Numbered from the stretch's first letter, positions 1 to 9,168 are shown. The stretch is DNA of 64,000 bases from Paenibacillus sp. BIC5C1 (GCF_032399705.1 NZ_CP135922.1:2542001-2606000), one strand, 5' to 3'. Numbers and translations: made by a program. The notes: generated by a model not told the origin, from the sequence alone.

Positions 1-49
1 CTCAGGTAAAAACAATCGGGCAGCATATATTCTGTATGTGATGATTTTG

Positions 50-90
50 GAAGCAACCAGAAGGCGTGACTTCGGTTGCTTCTTGCCTTT
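50..90 (+). terminator. Terminator of the gene upstream of the window
   Basis: Arms GAAGCAACC(A)GAAG and CTTCGGTTGCTTC form a 13-bp stem with one bulge around a 6-nt loop, followed by TTGCCTTTT. It separates whatever lies left of the window from the ymfF-like gene. No coding region could be assigned to bases 1-49. Confidence 0.7.
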
Positions 91-167
91 TGAATGGGTT
101 AAAATGGTTGTTACGTTTAAGCTTCACTTATTGCACGATAAATGACGCCGTAAAGGGGTTTTGACAT

Positions 168-1448
168 TTGAATACATCAGGATTTGAACGAGGAAACCGG
201 AAAGAATTCCGTATACATGTTCTTCCTACGAAACGTTTTAAGACATTTGCGATCTCGCTATACGCAGGGGTTCCCCTGCAGGAAGATACGGTTACCAAAG
301 TAGCCTTAACACCTTTCGTACTTCGGCGCGGTACCGAATCCTATCCGGAAACAACGCAATTTCGTGAACAATTGGAACATTTGTATGGAGCGGGTTTTGG
401 CTTTGATGTCTATAAACGTGGCGATTACCAGATCGTACAGTTCCGTATGGACACTATTAATGATTCTTTTGTTGGCGGAGACGAGCAGCTGTTGGATCGT
501 TCATTTGCTTTTCTGGGTGAAGTGCTCACACGCCCTGCACAGGAGGATGGACATTTCCGAACCTCTTATGTACAAGCTGAGCGGGAGACTGTTCGCAAAA
601 TGCTTGAGTCCATCGTGAATGACAAAATGCGTTATGCTGCGGAACGTAGTATTGAGGAAATGTGTAAAAATGAACCTTATCGTCTGCACCCGCTTGGTGA
701 GCGCAAGGATTTGCCAGGCATTGATCCAGATACATTGACAGCTTCGTATCAGGAATGGTTACAGCAGGCAAGCATGGACTTGTATGTGGTGGGCGACACC
801 ACGCTGGAAGAGGTAGAGAATCTGGTTCAGCGTTATTTCAATGTAGAACGAGCGACTTCTTCCGACTATCATACACAGGAAGCTATTCGTGGAGATAAAG
901 AAGTGGAAACCGTTGTAGAACGGCTTAATGTTAATCAGGGTAAGCTCAATATGGGGCTTCGCACGTCTATCACTTATAGTGACCCTCAGTATGCAGCTGC
1001 TTTGATGTATAACGGCATTCTCGGAGGATATCCTCATTCCAAGCTGTTTGTTAATGTTCGCGAAAAAGAAAGTCTGGCGTACTATGCCTCTTCGCGTTAT
1101 GACGGACATAAGGGGATTGCAACGATTCAATCCGGGATTGAAATCCCCAATTACGAAAAAGCCGTCATGATTATCAAGCAGCAGCTGGATGAAATGAAGA
1201 ACGGGAATATCACTGACCTGGAGATGTCTCAGACCAAGGCGATGATCCGTAATTTGCTCAAGGAAATGCAGGATTCTGCATTTGAGCTGATTGCTTATGA
1301 TTTCAATCGACAGTTATCCGGCAAAGAGCGGACCGCCGAGGAACTGCTGGCCCAGGTAGAACAAATCAGCAAAGAAAATGTTCGTGAGGCGGCAGAGAAA
1401 TTCCGTCTGGATACGATTTATTTCTTGCGTGATGAGAAGGGGGAATAG
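168..1448 (+). CDS. ymfF: M16 family peptidase-like protein, YmfF type (EF-P modification associated)
   Basis: A 426-aa M16 (pitrilysin-like) family protein, the usual length for the Bacillus YmfF family. It lacks the HxxEH zinc motif present in the next gene, so by sequence it is the non-catalytic partner, as is typical of paired M16B subunits. The TTG start at 168 is preceded by AAAGGGG at 153-159. It is followed after 3 nt by a second M16 gene and then a reductase, the same ymfF-ymfH-ymfI order as in Bacillus. In that genus the cluster is linked to 5-aminopentanol modification of translation factor EF-P. The M16 pair's exact role there is not clear to me. Family assignment is firm and the process is inferred from synteny. 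Confidence 0.88.
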   Translation: MNTSGFERGNRKEFRIHVLPTKRFKTFAISLYAGVPLQEDTVTKVALTPFVLRRGTESYPETTQFREQLEHLYGAGFGFDVYKRGDYQIVQFRMDTINDSFVGGDEQLLDRSFAFLGEVLTRPAQEDGHFRTSYVQAERETVRKMLESIVNDKMRYAAERSIEEMCKNEPYRLHPLGERKDLPGIDPDTLTASYQEWLQQASMDLYVVGDTTLEEVENLVQRYFNVERATSSDYHTQEAIRGDKEVETVVERLNVNQGKLNMGLRTSITYSDPQYAAALMYNGILGGYPHSKLFVNVREKESLAYYASSRYDGHKGIATIQSGIEIPNYEKAVMIIKQQLDEMKNGNITDLEMSQTKAMIRNLLKEMQDSAFELIAYDFNRQLSGKERTAEELLAQVEQISKENVREAAEKFRLDTIYFLRDEKGE

Positions 1449-1451
1449 TCG

Positions 1452-2732
1452 GTGGAAAGCATAACATACGATCGTTTGCAGGAAACGCTGTATTACGAAG
1501 TGATGGATAACGGGCTGCATGTTTATATTTTGCCTAAACCGGGTTTCCAGAAAACATATGCCACATTTGCAACCAAATACGGTTCGGTGGACAATCATTT
1601 TAAGGTCGAAGGAGAAGAGGAAGTGAAGGTCCCGGACGGAATTGCTCACTTTCTGGAACACAAAATGTTTGAAGAACCAACAGGGGATATTTTTGCTACA
1701 TTTGCTTCTCATGGAGCTTCTGCCAATGCTTTTACCAGTTTCGATCAGACGGTTTATTTGTTTTCGGCAACGGAATATGTCAATGAAAATATACAAACAT
1801 TAGTTGATTTTGTGCAAAATCCTTACTTCACCGATCAGAATGTGGAAAAGGAAAAAGGGATCATCGCACAGGAAATTAATATGTATGCCGATAATCCGGA
1901 TTGGCGCGTTTATTTTGGCCTGATCGAGGCAATGTATCAGAAACATCCTGTGCATATTGATATCGCCGGAACCGTTGAATCCATTGGTACCATAACCAAA
2001 GAAACGTTGTACACATGTTACAACTCTTTTTATCATCCAAGCAATATGCTTCTGTTTGTCGTGGGTGGAGTAGACCCGCAGGAAGTGATCGATATGGTTC
2101 GTTCGAACCAGGCGAAGAAAAATTACAAACCTCAAGGTAAAATCGAGCGGATTTTTGAACCGGAACCTAAGCAAGTGGGTGAAGCCAGACGTGAATCCAA
2201 ATTGGCCGTTTCCCTGCCTAAATGTTTGTTTGGTTTTAAGGAAACCGAAGTGGGACTTACTGGAGAAGAGCTGCTCCGCCGGGATATGACAACTAAACTA
2301 ATGATGGATCTGTTATTTGGTTCCAGTACCCCGCTATTTCAAAAGTTATATGATGAAGACCTGATTTCGGACAGCTTTGGGCATGAATATAACAGTTCGC
2401 CGCAATATGCTTTTTCTGCTATTGGCGGGGATACCAAAGACCCGGATCAACTGCTTGCGCGTATCCGTGAAGAAGTCGATGCTATTGTGGAAAAGGGATT
2501 TGATGCAACCGACTTTGAGCGCGCACGCAAAAAGAAAATAGGTGGATATTTGCGTATGCTCAATTCACCAGAAAACATTGCAAATGAATTCACGCGTCAG
2601 CAATTCCGTGGTGGTGATTTTTTCAACATGCTCCCGTTGTATGAATCGCTTACACTGGAAGAGGTAAACCGCAGATTGAAAGAGCATATTCGTTGGGATC
2701 AACTGGCGATATCGCTTGTCGTGAGTCCTTAA
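1452..2732 (+). CDS. ymfH: M16 family zinc peptidase, YmfH type
   Basis: A 426-aa M16 metallopeptidase with the inverted zinc motif HFLEH at about residues 65-69 (in AHFLEHKMF), followed by the ANAFTS and QTVYLF segments usual for the family. It starts at GTG 1452, 3 nt after the ymfF-like stop, so the two are translationally coupled and probably form a heterodimer in which this subunit carries the active site. It is syntenic with Bacillus ymfH, annotated as associated with EF-P 5-aminopentanol modification. Its substrate is unknown. Confidence 0.9.
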   Translation: MESITYDRLQETLYYEVMDNGLHVYILPKPGFQKTYATFATKYGSVDNHFKVEGEEEVKVPDGIAHFLEHKMFEEPTGDIFATFASHGASANAFTSFDQTVYLFSATEYVNENIQTLVDFVQNPYFTDQNVEKEKGIIAQEINMYADNPDWRVYFGLIEAMYQKHPVHIDIAGTVESIGTITKETLYTCYNSFYHPSNMLLFVVGGVDPQEVIDMVRSNQAKKNYKPQGKIERIFEPEPKQVGEARRESKLAVSLPKCLFGFKETEVGLTGEELLRRDMTTKLMMDLLFGSSTPLFQKLYDEDLISDSFGHEYNSSPQYAFSAIGGDTKDPDQLLARIREEVDAIVEKGFDATDFERARKKKIGGYLRMLNSPENIANEFTRQQFRGGDFFNMLPLYESLTLEEVNRRLKEHIRWDQLAISLVVSP

Positions 2733-2754
2733 TATGGAGAGGGGAACAGGACAA

Positions 2755-3504
2755 TTGAAGCCAATTGGAGAAATGACGGTACTTGTAACAGGCGCGAGCG
2801 GAGGCATTGGAGCAGCTATCGCAGAGCGTTTTGCCAAGGTGGGTATGAATGTAGTGATTCACTATATGAAATCGCATGAAGCAGCTAATGAAGCGGCGAG
2901 AAGGTGCATGGAACAAGGCAGTGGTAAAGTCATGACGGTGTCTGCTGATCTACGCAGTCGGGAGCAAATTGAACGTATGCGTGAGAAGCTGGAATCCCAT
3001 GGGCTGATGCCGGATATTCTGGTGAATAATGCAGGGATATCTCATTATGGAATGCTGTCCGATGTTACGGAAGAAATCTGGGATGAAGTGATGGCGATCA
3101 ATCTGAAAGGCACGTTCTTATGTACACAGGAAATGATGCCTCACATGATCTCCCAAAGATATGGTCGAATTATTAACGTGTCGTCTATTTGGGGACTGTC
3201 GGGTGCCTCTTGTGAGGTGTTGTATTCTACAACCAAAGGCGGTGTAAATGCATTCACCAAAGCTCTTGCCAAAGAGTTGGCTCCATCTGGCGTAACGGTG
3301 AATGCTGTAGCTCCCGGTGCAGTTCAAACATCCATGTTGAACCATCTGGACCAGGATGAACTAAAAATGCTGGAAGAGGAAATTCCGGCAGGAAGACTTG
3401 CCCAGCCAGATGAAATCTCATCACTGGTCTACTTCCTTGCGCTTCCCGAGTCTGGATACATTAATGGGCAGATTATAAGTCCAAATGGTGGCTGGCTCAC
3501 GTAA
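2755..3504 (+). CDS. ymfI: SDR family EF-P 5-aminopentanone reductase, YmfI type
   Basis: Short-chain dehydrogenase/reductase of about 250 aa. It shows the TGASGGIG nucleotide-binding motif at its start, NNAG, the catalytic Ser in INVSSIWG and the YSTTK active-site pair. In Bacillus subtilis YmfI reduces 5-aminopentanone on the EF-P lysine to 5-aminopentanol, and this gene directly follows the M16 pair as there. An ATG at 2734 also opens the frame, but the TTG at 2755 sits 9 nt after GGAGAGGGGA and looks like the better start. FabG-like paralogues are hard to tell apart by sequence, so the function rests mainly on gene order. Confidence 0.85.
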   Translation: MKPIGEMTVLVTGASGGIGAAIAERFAKVGMNVVIHYMKSHEAANEAARRCMEQGSGKVMTVSADLRSREQIERMREKLESHGLMPDILVNNAGISHYGMLSDVTEEIWDEVMAINLKGTFLCTQEMMPHMISQRYGRIINVSSIWGLSGASCEVLYSTTKGGVNAFTKALAKELAPSGVTVNAVAPGAVQTSMLNHLDQDELKMLEEEIPAGRLAQPDEISSLVYFLALPESGYINGQIISPNGGWLT

Positions 3505-3678
3505 TATATGGGGCGTGTATTCAATTTTGTTTTAAATTCGGGGTAGTTTCTTGATGGGAATTAATGGTTCATTGATGATCTTCGATTAATTCAAAAATGC
3601 TCGTATATAAAATGTCCGGGAAGCACATATTACAACTGTTGATTTTAAATCTCATGCGTCAGCTAAGGAGGATTTATC

Positions 3679-3942
3679 ATGTCAACAGAAAAAACAGTGC
3701 TCTCAAGTTTTGACACATGGAAGAAGTTTTTGGGTGACCGCGTGCTGCAAGCAGAGAAGATGGGGATGAGTGAAGATACCATCAACAAACTTGCATACGA
3801 AATCGGTGACTTCCTGGATGAGAAAGTCGATCCGGCGAACCATTCCAACCGGGCATTGAAAGAATTATGGGATGTCGGCGATGCAGATGAGCGTCGTACG
3901 ATCGCGTGCCTGATGGTCAAATTGGCCAAACAAAACGCATAA
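3679..3942 (+). CDS. ymfJ: DUF3243 family protein, YmfJ type
   Basis: An 87-aa protein with no membrane segment that matches the DUF3243 family represented by YmfJ in Bacillus. It starts at ATG 3679 with AAGGAGG 11 nt upstream. About 170 nt separate it from ymfI and a hairpin follows at 3955, so it may be its own transcription unit. The molecular function of the family is not known. The assignment rests on sequence pattern plus exact synteny (ymfI-ymfJ-ymfK). Confidence 0.85.
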   Translation: MSTEKTVLSSFDTWKKFLGDRVLQAEKMGMSEDTINKLAYEIGDFLDEKVDPANHSNRALKELWDVGDADERRTIACLMVKLAKQNA

Positions 3943-3954
3943 GATTACAGATGG

Positions 3955-3980
3955 AAAGCTCCCGCAAGGGGGCTTTTCTC
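3955..3980 (+). terminator. Terminator after ymfJ
   Basis: AAAGCTCCC and GGGGGCTTT flank a GCAA loop and are followed by TTCTC. The stem is about 9 bp with one mismatch. Confidence 0.6.
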
Positions 3981-4139
3981 TAATGATTACACATTGATTA
4001 CAGACCTGTTCTTGTAATTCATTTTCATTTTATATATCATTAACGTGACCCATTTTTAGAAGATATCTCAGATTGTCGTCCAATGGACGCGTTCTGTTAC
4101 TGTCGAATAATGTGGAATAATGCTTTACGGGGTGTTTAA

Positions 4140-4907
4140 ATGGAATCTAAACAATGGTATATGGAGTATAAAATACATAAGAACAGACCCGGTCTGTTAG
4201 GGGATATTGCCTCTATGCTGGGGATGCTTGAAGTAAATATATTGACCATCAACGGTGTTGAAGGCAAAACCCGGGGGATGCTGCTGGAATCGGACGATGA
4301 TGAGAAGATTCGTCTGCTGGGTGAAATGCTTGGCAAAGTAAACAGCATAACGGTGTCTGCTTTGCGTCAACCGAAACTGGTCGATATTCTGGCTGTGCGT
4401 CATGGTCGTTATATTGATCGTGATTCGGACGATCGCAAAACATTTCGTTTTACGCGGGACGAACTTGGGTTACTTGTGGACTTTTTGGGTGAAGTATTTA
4501 AGAGGGAAGGCAATCAAGTCATTGGTTTGCGTGGAATGCCGCGTGTAGGTAAAACGGAATCCATTATTGCAGGTAGCGTATGTGCGATGAAGCGCTGGAC
4601 GTTTGTTTCCTCCACACTTCTTCGTCAGACCATAAGAAGCCAGATGTCCGAGGACGAATTGAATCCAAACAATGTGTTTATCATTGACGGAATTGTCAGT
4701 ACGATTCGTTCAAGCGAACGGCATTATAATTTGTTACAGGACATCATGACGATGCCAAGCACCAAGGTTATTGAACATCCGGATATTTTTGTGCAGGAGT
4801 CTGAATATGATTTTAATGATTTTGACATTATTATTGAACTGCGCAACAATCCGAATGAAGAAATTATTTATGATACGTTTACGGCCAGCTACACCGACGA
4901 ACTGTAA
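4140..4907 (+). CDS. ymfK: DUF3388 family protein, YmfK type
   Basis: A 255-aa protein. Residues about 5-75 resemble an ACT-like small-ligand domain (HKNRPGLLGDIASMLGML at its start). A glycine-rich segment GMPRVGKTES at about residue 135 looks like a P-loop and is followed by an acidic IIDGIV strand. DUF3388/YmfK is a conserved Bacillales family of unknown function, and both neighbours agree with that order. The P-loop reading is from the sequence only and nucleotide binding has not been shown here. The start at 4140 has only a modest ribosome site (ACGGGGTG). Confidence 0.82.
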   Translation: MESKQWYMEYKIHKNRPGLLGDIASMLGMLEVNILTINGVEGKTRGMLLESDDDEKIRLLGEMLGKVNSITVSALRQPKLVDILAVRHGRYIDRDSDDRKTFRFTRDELGLLVDFLGEVFKREGNQVIGLRGMPRVGKTESIIAGSVCAMKRWTFVSSTLLRQTIRSQMSEDELNPNNVFIIDGIVSTIRSSERHYNLLQDIMTMPSTKVIEHPDIFVQESEYDFNDFDIIIELRNNPNEEIIYDTFTASYTDEL

Positions 4908-4973
4908 CGCTCCGTACGGGATCATGAAATAGATAAGCAACAACCATAGAGATAAACATAAGGAGGAGATGGC

Positions 4974-6011
4974 ATGTCTGAACTGGGTCAGCAGTTAAGA
5001 GAGGCCCGGCTGCAAAAAGGGATGAGTCTCGACGATGTACAGGAAATGACTAAAATTCGCAAGAGGTATTTGGAGGCGATAGAGGCAGGAGACTACAAAG
5101 TGCTGCCTGGTAGCTTCTATGTGCGTGCATTTATCAAAACCTATGCGGAAACGGTGGGACTAAATCCTGATGAGCTGCTGGAGGGACATAAGAAAGATGT
5201 ACCTGCAGAAGAAACGGAAGCAACCATGGAGCCAGTGATTCAAAAACGTTCAAGCCGCCCGGTTGAGCGCAGTAACCGCTGGATGTCTGTTGCGCTGATG
5301 TGGACTTTTCCGGTATTAATTCTTGTGCTGTTGTATGTGTATGTAGTGATGAACAAGGATGATTCGGATACACAAGGGCTGGATCAAACGAAGATCACAG
5401 ATAGCCAGCAGCAACCTCAAGATAAACCGGATGAGCCTACAGAAAATGGCCAAGCTTCTAATCCTCCAGCTAATGAATCAGGTAGCGGAGAAACGAATGA
5501 AGGCGAAGCAGGCGGTAACGGTGGCGGAACAGCAGAAGGGCAGACTGACGGACAAACTGACGGACAGACGGATGGGCAAACGACGGGTGAAAATGAAGAG
5601 AACCCAACGGATAATCCGCCAGCTTCTGTAACTGTTGCTGAAGACGGAAAATCAGGCAATATTACGAACTTCAAAGTGAACGGCAGTGCAGGGCAGCCTG
5701 TGACGGTTACAATTAAAGCAACGGGGCATAGTTGGCTGGAAGTATACAAGGGCGAGAACTCCAGTGGCGAGAAGTTGGAATACGGCAACACCGCTGAGGG
5801 AGACAGTTATACTTTTGAATTGGACAGTGCAGGAATGTACATTAAGTCGGGTTACGCTGCAGCGACCACAATTGAAGTTGCAGGGCAGGTTGTGACAGAC
5901 GGGAAAGCGACAAACCGCATTCGGTTAAGACTTGGTGAGGATACGTCCTCCACTGGTACTGAAGGCACGACGACAAATGAAACAGGAAGCACCGGCACTA
6001 GCGCCGAATAA
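4974..6011 (+). CDS. rodZ: RodZ-like membrane-anchored HTH protein, YmfM type
   Basis: A 345-aa single-pass protein. An N-terminal helix-turn-helix of the RodZ type covers residues about 4-65 (LGQQLREARLQKGMSLDDVQ), a transmembrane helix lies at about 103-125, a low-complexity Gln/Asp/Gly/Glu/Asn-rich linker at about 130-220, and a C-terminal beta-rich DUF4115-like domain at about 222-320. RodZ links MreB filaments to the cell-wall elongation machinery. The linker carries a 12-bp in-frame repeat at 5538-5585. It starts at ATG 4974 after AAGGAGGAG and lies just upstream of the pgsA block, as in Bacillus. Confidence 0.87.
   Translation: MSELGQQLREARLQKGMSLDDVQEMTKIRKRYLEAIEAGDYKVLPGSFYVRAFIKTYAETVGLNPDELLEGHKKDVPAEETEATMEPVIQKRSSRPVERSNRWMSVALMWTFPVLILVLLYVYVVMNKDDSDTQGLDQTKITDSQQQPQDKPDEPTENGQASNPPANESGSGETNEGEAGGNGGGTAEGQTDGQTDGQTDGQTTGENEENPTDNPPASVTVAEDGKSGNITNFKVNGSAGQPVTVTIKATGHSWLEVYKGENSSGEKLEYGNTAEGDSYTFELDSAGMYIKSGYAAATTIEVAGQVVTDGKATNRIRLRLGEDTSSTGTEGTTTNETGSTGTSAE
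5538..5585 (+). repeat. In-frame 12-bp tandem repeat in the RodZ linker
   Basis: Four consecutive 12-bp units (GGRCARACTGAC-like, the last two diverged) encode Gly-Gln-Thr-Asp repeats in the extracytoplasmic linker. Unit changes would lengthen or shorten the linker without shifting the frame. Confidence 0.8.
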
Positions 6012-6085
6012 CCAAAGTTTCTGCGGGAGACACTAACCTTGTCTTTAACTTGCAGTCAACTTTTGGTGAAGTGAGGTGGATGGCT

Positions 6086-6250
6086 GTGACAGTCAGCTGG
6101 ATCGTAACAGGTTTGGGGATCATTGTCAGCCTCCTGGGTTATTACTTGACCCCAACTGCCTGGGGTTACGGAATTTTGGGTTTTGGACTTGCACATGTGC
6201 TTCTGGGTGTGCTTGACATGTTCAGACAGCCTAATCGCAGCCGTTATTAG
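6086..6250 (+). CDS. Small hydrophobic membrane protein, unknown function
   Basis: About 54 aa with two hydrophobic helices separated by a short PTAWGYG turn and an Arg-rich C-terminus (NRSRY), so a small two-pass membrane protein. GTG 6086 is chosen because GAGGTGG ends at 6079. An in-frame ATG lies at 6080 and a TTG at 6050. It sits between rodZ and a strong terminator, so it probably ends the rodZ transcription unit. I do not recognise the family. Confidence 0.6.
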   Translation: MTVSWIVTGLGIIVSLLGYYLTPTAWGYGILGFGLAHVLLGVLDMFRQPNRSRY

Positions 6251-6266
6251 AAGGGCAACCGCACGA

Positions 6267-6316
6267 AAAGCATTTTTGGCAACCATCTTAAGTGGTAGCC
6301 AAAGATGCTTTTTTAT
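6267..6316 (+). terminator. Terminator of the rodZ unit
   Basis: A long stem pairs AAAAGCAT-TTTGGC-ACCA with TGGT-GCCAAA-ATGCTTTT around a 7-nt loop, followed by TTTTATTTTG. Confidence 0.9.
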
Positions 6317-6336
6317 TTTGAAAAACCTCATAAAAT

Positions 6337-6366
6337 TAGACTTTTGCTTGGCGTATCCTCTATAAT
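6337..6366 (+). promoter_or_regulatory. Candidate promoter of yajQ
   Basis: A perfect -10 TATAAT at 6361-6366 with a weak -35 TAGACT at 6337-6342 (18-nt spacer), just after the rodZ-unit terminator and 38 nt before the start codon. Confidence 0.5.
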
Positions 6367-6403
6367 GTTACAGAACATATGATTAACTGAAAGGGTGACT
6401 GGT

Positions 6404-6895
6404 TTGAGTTCAGAAAATTCATTTGATATCGTGTCCAAAATGGACTTGCAGGAATTGACAAATGCCGTTACACAAACAGAAAAGGAAATTGGCACGCGTT
6501 ATGACTTCAAGGGCAGCAAGAGCAGTCTGAAACTGGATAAGGATGCGTTAACGATCGTATCTGATGATGAGACCAAACTCAAGGCTGTTATCGATGTACT
6601 GCAATCCAAGATGGCTAAGCGGGGTTTACCTTTAAAAAACATTGATTATGCAAAAGTAGAACCAGCTTCTTCAGGTACAGTCCGCCAGCGTTTGAATTTC
6701 AAACAGGGGATTGATCAGGATATCGCTAAAAAAATTAATATTCTGATTCGTGACTCCAAGATGAAGGTGAAGAGTCAGATTCAGGGAGATCAGCTCCGGG
6801 TAACAGGTAAAAGTAAGAATGATTTGCAGGCAGTTATGCAGTTGTTGAACGGTGCCAATCTACCTTTGGATCTGCAATATACAAACTTTAAGTAA
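6404..6895 (+). CDS. yajQ: YajQ family nucleotide-binding protein (DUF520)
   Basis: A 163-aa YajQ/DUF520 protein, the normal family length. It shows the SSENSFDIVSKMD start, the RYDFKGS segment and a C-terminal QLRVTGKSKNDLQAVMQ block, which make two small alpha-beta domains. Family members bind cyclic di-GMP in some Gram-negative bacteria. The ligand in Firmicutes is uncertain. TTG 6404 is preferred because GAAAGGG ends at 6395 and it gives the standard length. GTG 6395 is too close to that site. Confidence 0.88.
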   Translation: MSSENSFDIVSKMDLQELTNAVTQTEKEIGTRYDFKGSKSSLKLDKDALTIVSDDETKLKAVIDVLQSKMAKRGLPLKNIDYAKVEPASSGTVRQRLNFKQGIDQDIAKKINILIRDSKMKVKSQIQGDQLRVTGKSKNDLQAVMQLLNGANLPLDLQYTNFK

Positions 6896-6924
6896 TATCT
6901 CCTCATTGCAGCTAGGTATGTTTT

Positions 6925-6953
6925 TTGACACTGCAATTGGCGTATATTATACT
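6925..6953 (+). promoter_or_regulatory. Strong promoter 260 nt upstream of pgsA
   Basis: TTGACA at 6925-6930 and TATACT at 6948-6953 with a 17-nt spacer form a near-consensus sigma-A promoter in the 320-nt gap between yajQ and pgsA. It implies an untranslated leader of about 255 nt. The leader contains two short hairpins, AGCAC-TTTA-GTGCT and ACAGT-GAA-ACTGT, at about 7108-7138. Confidence 0.75.
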
Positions 6954-7217
6954 AAGTGTGCATTGCTGGCAGATAAGCATCAAAGCCCAGTCATCATCGT
7001 TTGCTGACTTTGTGAAAAGCAGTACATCTTCTGAAAGTCACCGGAACGTTTAAAACGGTTTTGCGTTTGAACGGTTGACTTTATTTTTTGCGTTTTTACA
7101 TAGTGAGAGCACTTTAGTGCTGATTGACAGTGAAACTGTACATTTCATGTTCCGGATGATGAATACGGGATTAAGATGAATGTTTGGAGTAATGGAGGAT
7201 AAGAGGGAGGGCGTCTT

Positions 7218-7805
7218 GTGAATTTACCCAACCGGATTACGCTTGCACGAATTTGCTTAATCCCTTTTTTAATGGTGTTCCTGCTCGTAGATTTTCCGTT
7301 TTATCCAGAGCCGTTGCAATTGGGAAGCTTATCACTTCCGTATAATCAGTTGATTGCTGCTGTCATTTTTATCATTGCAGCAAGCACGGATGGAATTGAT
7401 GGCTATCTGGCGCGGAAAAATAATATGGTCACCAACCTAGGGAAATTGCTTGATCCGCTGGCTGACAAGTTGTTGGTTACTGCGGTGCTGATTTCACTTG
7501 TGGAAATGGGTAAGTTGGATTCCTGGATTGCTGTGGTCATTATTAGTCGTGAGTTTGCGGTTACCGGCTTGCGTCAGATTGCATTATTGGATGGTTCGGT
7601 TGTTGCGGCAAGTGCCTGGGGCAAACTGAAAACCGTCGTGCAAATTGTGGCGATTGTGCTGCTGTTGTTGAATAATTTCCCGTTCTCATTTACGGGTATT
7701 CACATGGACGTTATTGCCGTTTGGGCTGCAGCGATCATTACGATTTGGTCAGGTATTGATTACTTTATCAAAAACAAAAATTTGCTTCATTTATCGAAAG
7801 CGTAA
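7218..7805 (+). CDS. pgsA: CDP-diacylglycerol-glycerol-3-phosphate 3-phosphatidyltransferase
   Basis: A 195-aa integral membrane enzyme that makes phosphatidylglycerol phosphate from CDP-diacylglycerol and glycerol-3-phosphate. The CDP-alcohol phosphotransferase motif is intact from about residue 60: DGIDGYLAR, then G, D and D in LGKLLDPLADKLL. Four to six hydrophobic helices surround it. It starts at GTG 7218 after GAGGGAGGG. It is followed by cinA and recA as in Bacillus. Confidence 0.95.
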   Translation: MNLPNRITLARICLIPFLMVFLLVDFPFYPEPLQLGSLSLPYNQLIAAVIFIIAASTDGIDGYLARKNNMVTNLGKLLDPLADKLLVTAVLISLVEMGKLDSWIAVVIISREFAVTGLRQIALLDGSVVAASAWGKLKTVVQIVAIVLLLLNNFPFSFTGIHMDVIAVWAAAIITIWSGIDYFIKNKNLLHLSKA

Positions 7806-7849
7806 CGTTTAGGTTAAATGGGTAAGCATGAAGAAATCATTTGTACGGA

Positions 7850-7880
7850 GGGCAATAGGAAATTATCCTATTGCCCTTTG
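7850..7880 (+). terminator. Hairpin terminator or attenuator between pgsA and cinA
   Basis: A perfect 11-bp stem GGGCAATAGGA/TCCTATTGCCC with a 5-nt loop is followed by only TTTG. The weak T-run suggests partial termination between pgsA and cinA. Confidence 0.65.
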
Positions 7881-7911
7881 ATCACTCACCACATGTACAG
7901 GAGGATGCTGA

Positions 7912-9168
7912 ATGAAGGCAGAAATCATTGCAGTTGGCACAGAATTGTTGCTTGGACAAATTGTGAATACCAATGCCCGATATCTATCCCGTGAATTGGC
8001 TGCGATCGGGATTGATGTATATTTCCAAACGGTGGTTGGTGATAATCTTAATCGACTTAGTGACGCTATTCGCATCGCTCAGGGTCGTGCAGACGTCATT
8101 TTATTTTCCGGGGGCATCGGTCCTACACAGGATGATCTCACCAAGGATGCGATCGCGGCGGTCTTGAACCGCAAGCTGCATATAGATCGAATGGCTATGG
8201 ACAAAATCGAGAGCTTCTTCCGAGATCGTAATGTGGACATGACTGAAAATAATCGCCGTCAGGCGATCGTTATAGAAGGCGGGACACCGCTGGCGAACGA
8301 AACAGGCCTTGCCGCAGGAAATGCGATTTCCGACAATGGCAAACATTATGTAGTGATGCCTGGACCACCGAAAGAGCTGATTCCTATGTTTGAACAGGAA
8401 GTTAAGCCTTGGTTATTCCAGCATGTACTGACAGAAGAAATGCCGATCTACTCGAAAATGCTGAAGTTTGCAGGAATTGGAGAATCGGCATTGGAAGACC
8501 GACTCCTGGATTTGATTGATACGCAGACAGATCCAACGATTGCTCCTTATGCCAGTGAGGGAGAAGTTACGGTACGTGTATCTACAAAGGCTCCAAGTGA
8601 GAGTGAGGCGAAGCTGAAGCTTGATGCAATGGAAGTTCAGATCCGGGAACGATTGCCAGAGCATCTCTACGCGAACGAGGATGTGCCTATAGAGTATACA
8701 ATCGTAACAATGATGTCTGATATGGGTCTGACCCTTAGCGCGGCTGAGAGCTGCACAGGAGGGCTCGTCATGCAAAGTCTGACGTCAGTCCCTGGCAGTG
8801 CTTCGATGCTTAAGGGCGGAATAGTATGTTACTCCAATGAAATTAAGGAGAAGCTGCTCCATGTGCCACATGCCTACCTGGAAGGTGAAGATGCACCGGG
8901 CGCAGTGAGTCCGGAAGTCGCCAAAGTGCTGGCAGAACAGATTCGCATGATTGGGGATGCCGACTTCGGTCTGTCGGTTACAGGTGTAGCGGGGCCTGGT
9001 TATTCTGAACGCAAACCCCCAGGACTTGTTTTCATCGCTTTGGCAGAGCGTGGCAAAGAGACAGAAATTCATGAACTGCGCATTAATGGCAATCGGGAGA
9101 CGGTTCGGATCCGTTCCGCGAAGGCGATTCTTTATCGTTTGTGGCGCAAGCTTGTGGAGATGGACTAG
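7912..9168 (+). CDS. cinA: CinA competence/damage-inducible protein with NMN amidohydrolase domain
   Basis: A 418-aa two-domain protein. Residues about 4-170 form a MoaB/MogA-like domain (FSGGIGPTQDDLTKDA). The C-terminal third is the CinA/PncC domain, with the AAESCTGGLV serine motif and VTGVAGPG. In other bacteria the C-terminal domain deamidates nicotinamide mononucleotide to nicotinate mononucleotide. It lies directly upstream of recA, as in Bacillus and Streptococcus, where it is co-expressed in competence. ATG 7912 follows AGGAGGATG. Confidence 0.93.
   Translation: MKAEIIAVGTELLLGQIVNTNARYLSRELAAIGIDVYFQTVVGDNLNRLSDAIRIAQGRADVILFSGGIGPTQDDLTKDAIAAVLNRKLHIDRMAMDKIESFFRDRNVDMTENNRRQAIVIEGGTPLANETGLAAGNAISDNGKHYVVMPGPPKELIPMFEQEVKPWLFQHVLTEEMPIYSKMLKFAGIGESALEDRLLDLIDTQTDPTIAPYASEGEVTVRVSTKAPSESEAKLKLDAMEVQIRERLPEHLYANEDVPIEYTIVTMMSDMGLTLSAAESCTGGLVMQSLTSVPGSASMLKGGIVCYSNEIKEKLLHVPHAYLEGEDAPGAVSPEVAKVLAEQIRMIGDADFGLSVTGVAGPGYSERKPPGLVFIALAERGKETEIHELRINGNRETVRIRSAKAILYRLWRKLVEMD

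Noticed and set aside
5538..5585. Possible CRISPR-like repeat
   Set aside because: Units are 12 bp, adjacent and in frame within rodZ; no spacers.
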